Origin: Candidatus Delongbacteria bacterium | GTDB taxonomy: Bacteria; CAIWAD01 | Length of the DNA: 64,000 bases | Direction: 5' to 3' | NCBI GenBank assembly: GCA_020634015.1 | Contig: JACKCN010000001.1 | Coordinates: forward strand, 231,001 to 295,000 | In this document: positions 63,791 to 64,000 of the stretch, one piece after another | Layout: each line of letters begins with the position of its first letter | Numbering within the stretch: the first letter of the stretch is position 1 | The notes under the pieces: generated by a model | Database searches by the model: none | The model's input: only the letters and a program-made list of their open reading frames with translations | Told to the model about the DNA's origin: nothing | Position numbers and translations under genes: made by a program

Positions 63791-64000
63791 ATGAAGAAAC
63801 AGCTTGTTGTGCTTGGCACGCTGCTTGCCGCTTCCGCGAGCATGGCAGCCATCGTCAGCGCACCGATGGTTCACCCCGCCGGGCAGGGATCCATCATCCC
63901 CGTGACCGTGATCGAGAACGGCGTCCGCAAGGACGTGACCACCGACGACGAGAATTACGACTTCAACGGCGACACCCAGGGCTGGACCAGCCACGGCACC
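63791..64000 (+). CDS. Secreted protein, N-terminal part (gene continues beyond window)
   Basis: The first 70 codons of an exported protein. Signal peptide MKKQLVVLGTLLAASASMA, then IVSAPMVHPAGQGSIIPVTV and DENYDFNGDTQGWTSHGT; the last segment resembles the start of the FxGDxxGWT choice-of-anchor/lectin-like modules found in FCB secreted proteins. AGAGGAG lies 6 bases before the ATG. Nothing can be said of the missing C-terminus, which may carry a sorting domain. Confidence 0.7.
   Translation, partial: MKKQLVVLGTLLAASASMAAIVSAPMVHPAGQGSIIPVTVIENGVRKDVTTDDENYDFNGDTQGWTSHGT

Overview
The window reads as chromosome of a high-GC bacterium, most likely from the FCB side of the tree (Calditrichota, Delongbacteria, Eisenbacteria-like or Fibrobacteres-like lineages) but not Bacteroidota. 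Two secreted proteins, and one decayed copy, end in the NPFNPST-type C-terminal domain that marks type IX secretion or FlgD-like sorting in these phyla, and GWxTD and choice-of-anchor proteins are also present. In contrast to Bacteroidota, many starts have clear Shine-Dalgarno sequences, and at least one promoter is a near-perfect sigma70 type (TTGACA, 17 bp, TAAAAT). No rRNA genes, CRISPR arrays, phage or intact insertion sequences were seen. Phylum placement is inference.

Layout. 1-5707 (minus): an arsenosugar-type cluster: TVP38-family membrane protein, MerA-like flavoprotein, two glycosyltransferases of the TIGR04283 and TIGR04282 type, a DUF547 protein, an AhpD-like protein and the radical SAM enzyme ArsS, which runs off the window edge. 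5924-10360: a QueD-like protein, a secreted CxxCH protein, an EAL/HDOD signalling protein and a repeat-rich secreted protein. 10618-12384: a response-regulator receiver domain fused to a complete pyruvate kinase, the most unusual gene here. 12883-13807: tRNA-Glu and a two-copy ~350-bp extragenic repeat. 13838-22585: an SppA protease with an extra N-terminal barrel-like region, a 36-residue membrane peptide, a YfhO-like protein, a ParB-like/methyltransferase protein and a beta-helix secreted protein. 22665-26836: L27 and L21, a secreted FGE-fold protein, an unknown membrane-anchored protein, and a frameshifted pseudogene related to the FGE-fold gene, with an identical 48-nt terminator after each.

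26837-47171 (all minus) is dense housekeeping sequence with many 4-nt overlaps: smc, GWxTD, ABC ATPase, YihY, ABC permease, folB, folK, deoxynucleoside kinase, RNase G; then purC, psd, pssA, purS, purQ, tatC; then truA, transaldolase, HtrA and an EcfT-like protein. 47287-60613 (minus) is the classic tRNA-Tyr/Gly/Thr, tuf, tRNA-Trp, secE, nusG, rplKAJL, rpoBC superoperon, read from a strong promoter at 60585-60613. leuS and tRNA-Pro precede it, and a truncated secreted protein gene begins at 63791.

The genes group into functional sets: information processing (RNA polymerase, ribosomal proteins, tRNAs, LeuRS, TruA, RNase G, SMC), envelope (TatC, Psd/PssA, HtrA, SppA, ABC/YihY), folate, purine and nucleotide supply, and a probable arsenic detoxification/arsenolipid pathway. 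Very long open frames opposite rpoB, rpoC and smc are composition artefacts and were left out.
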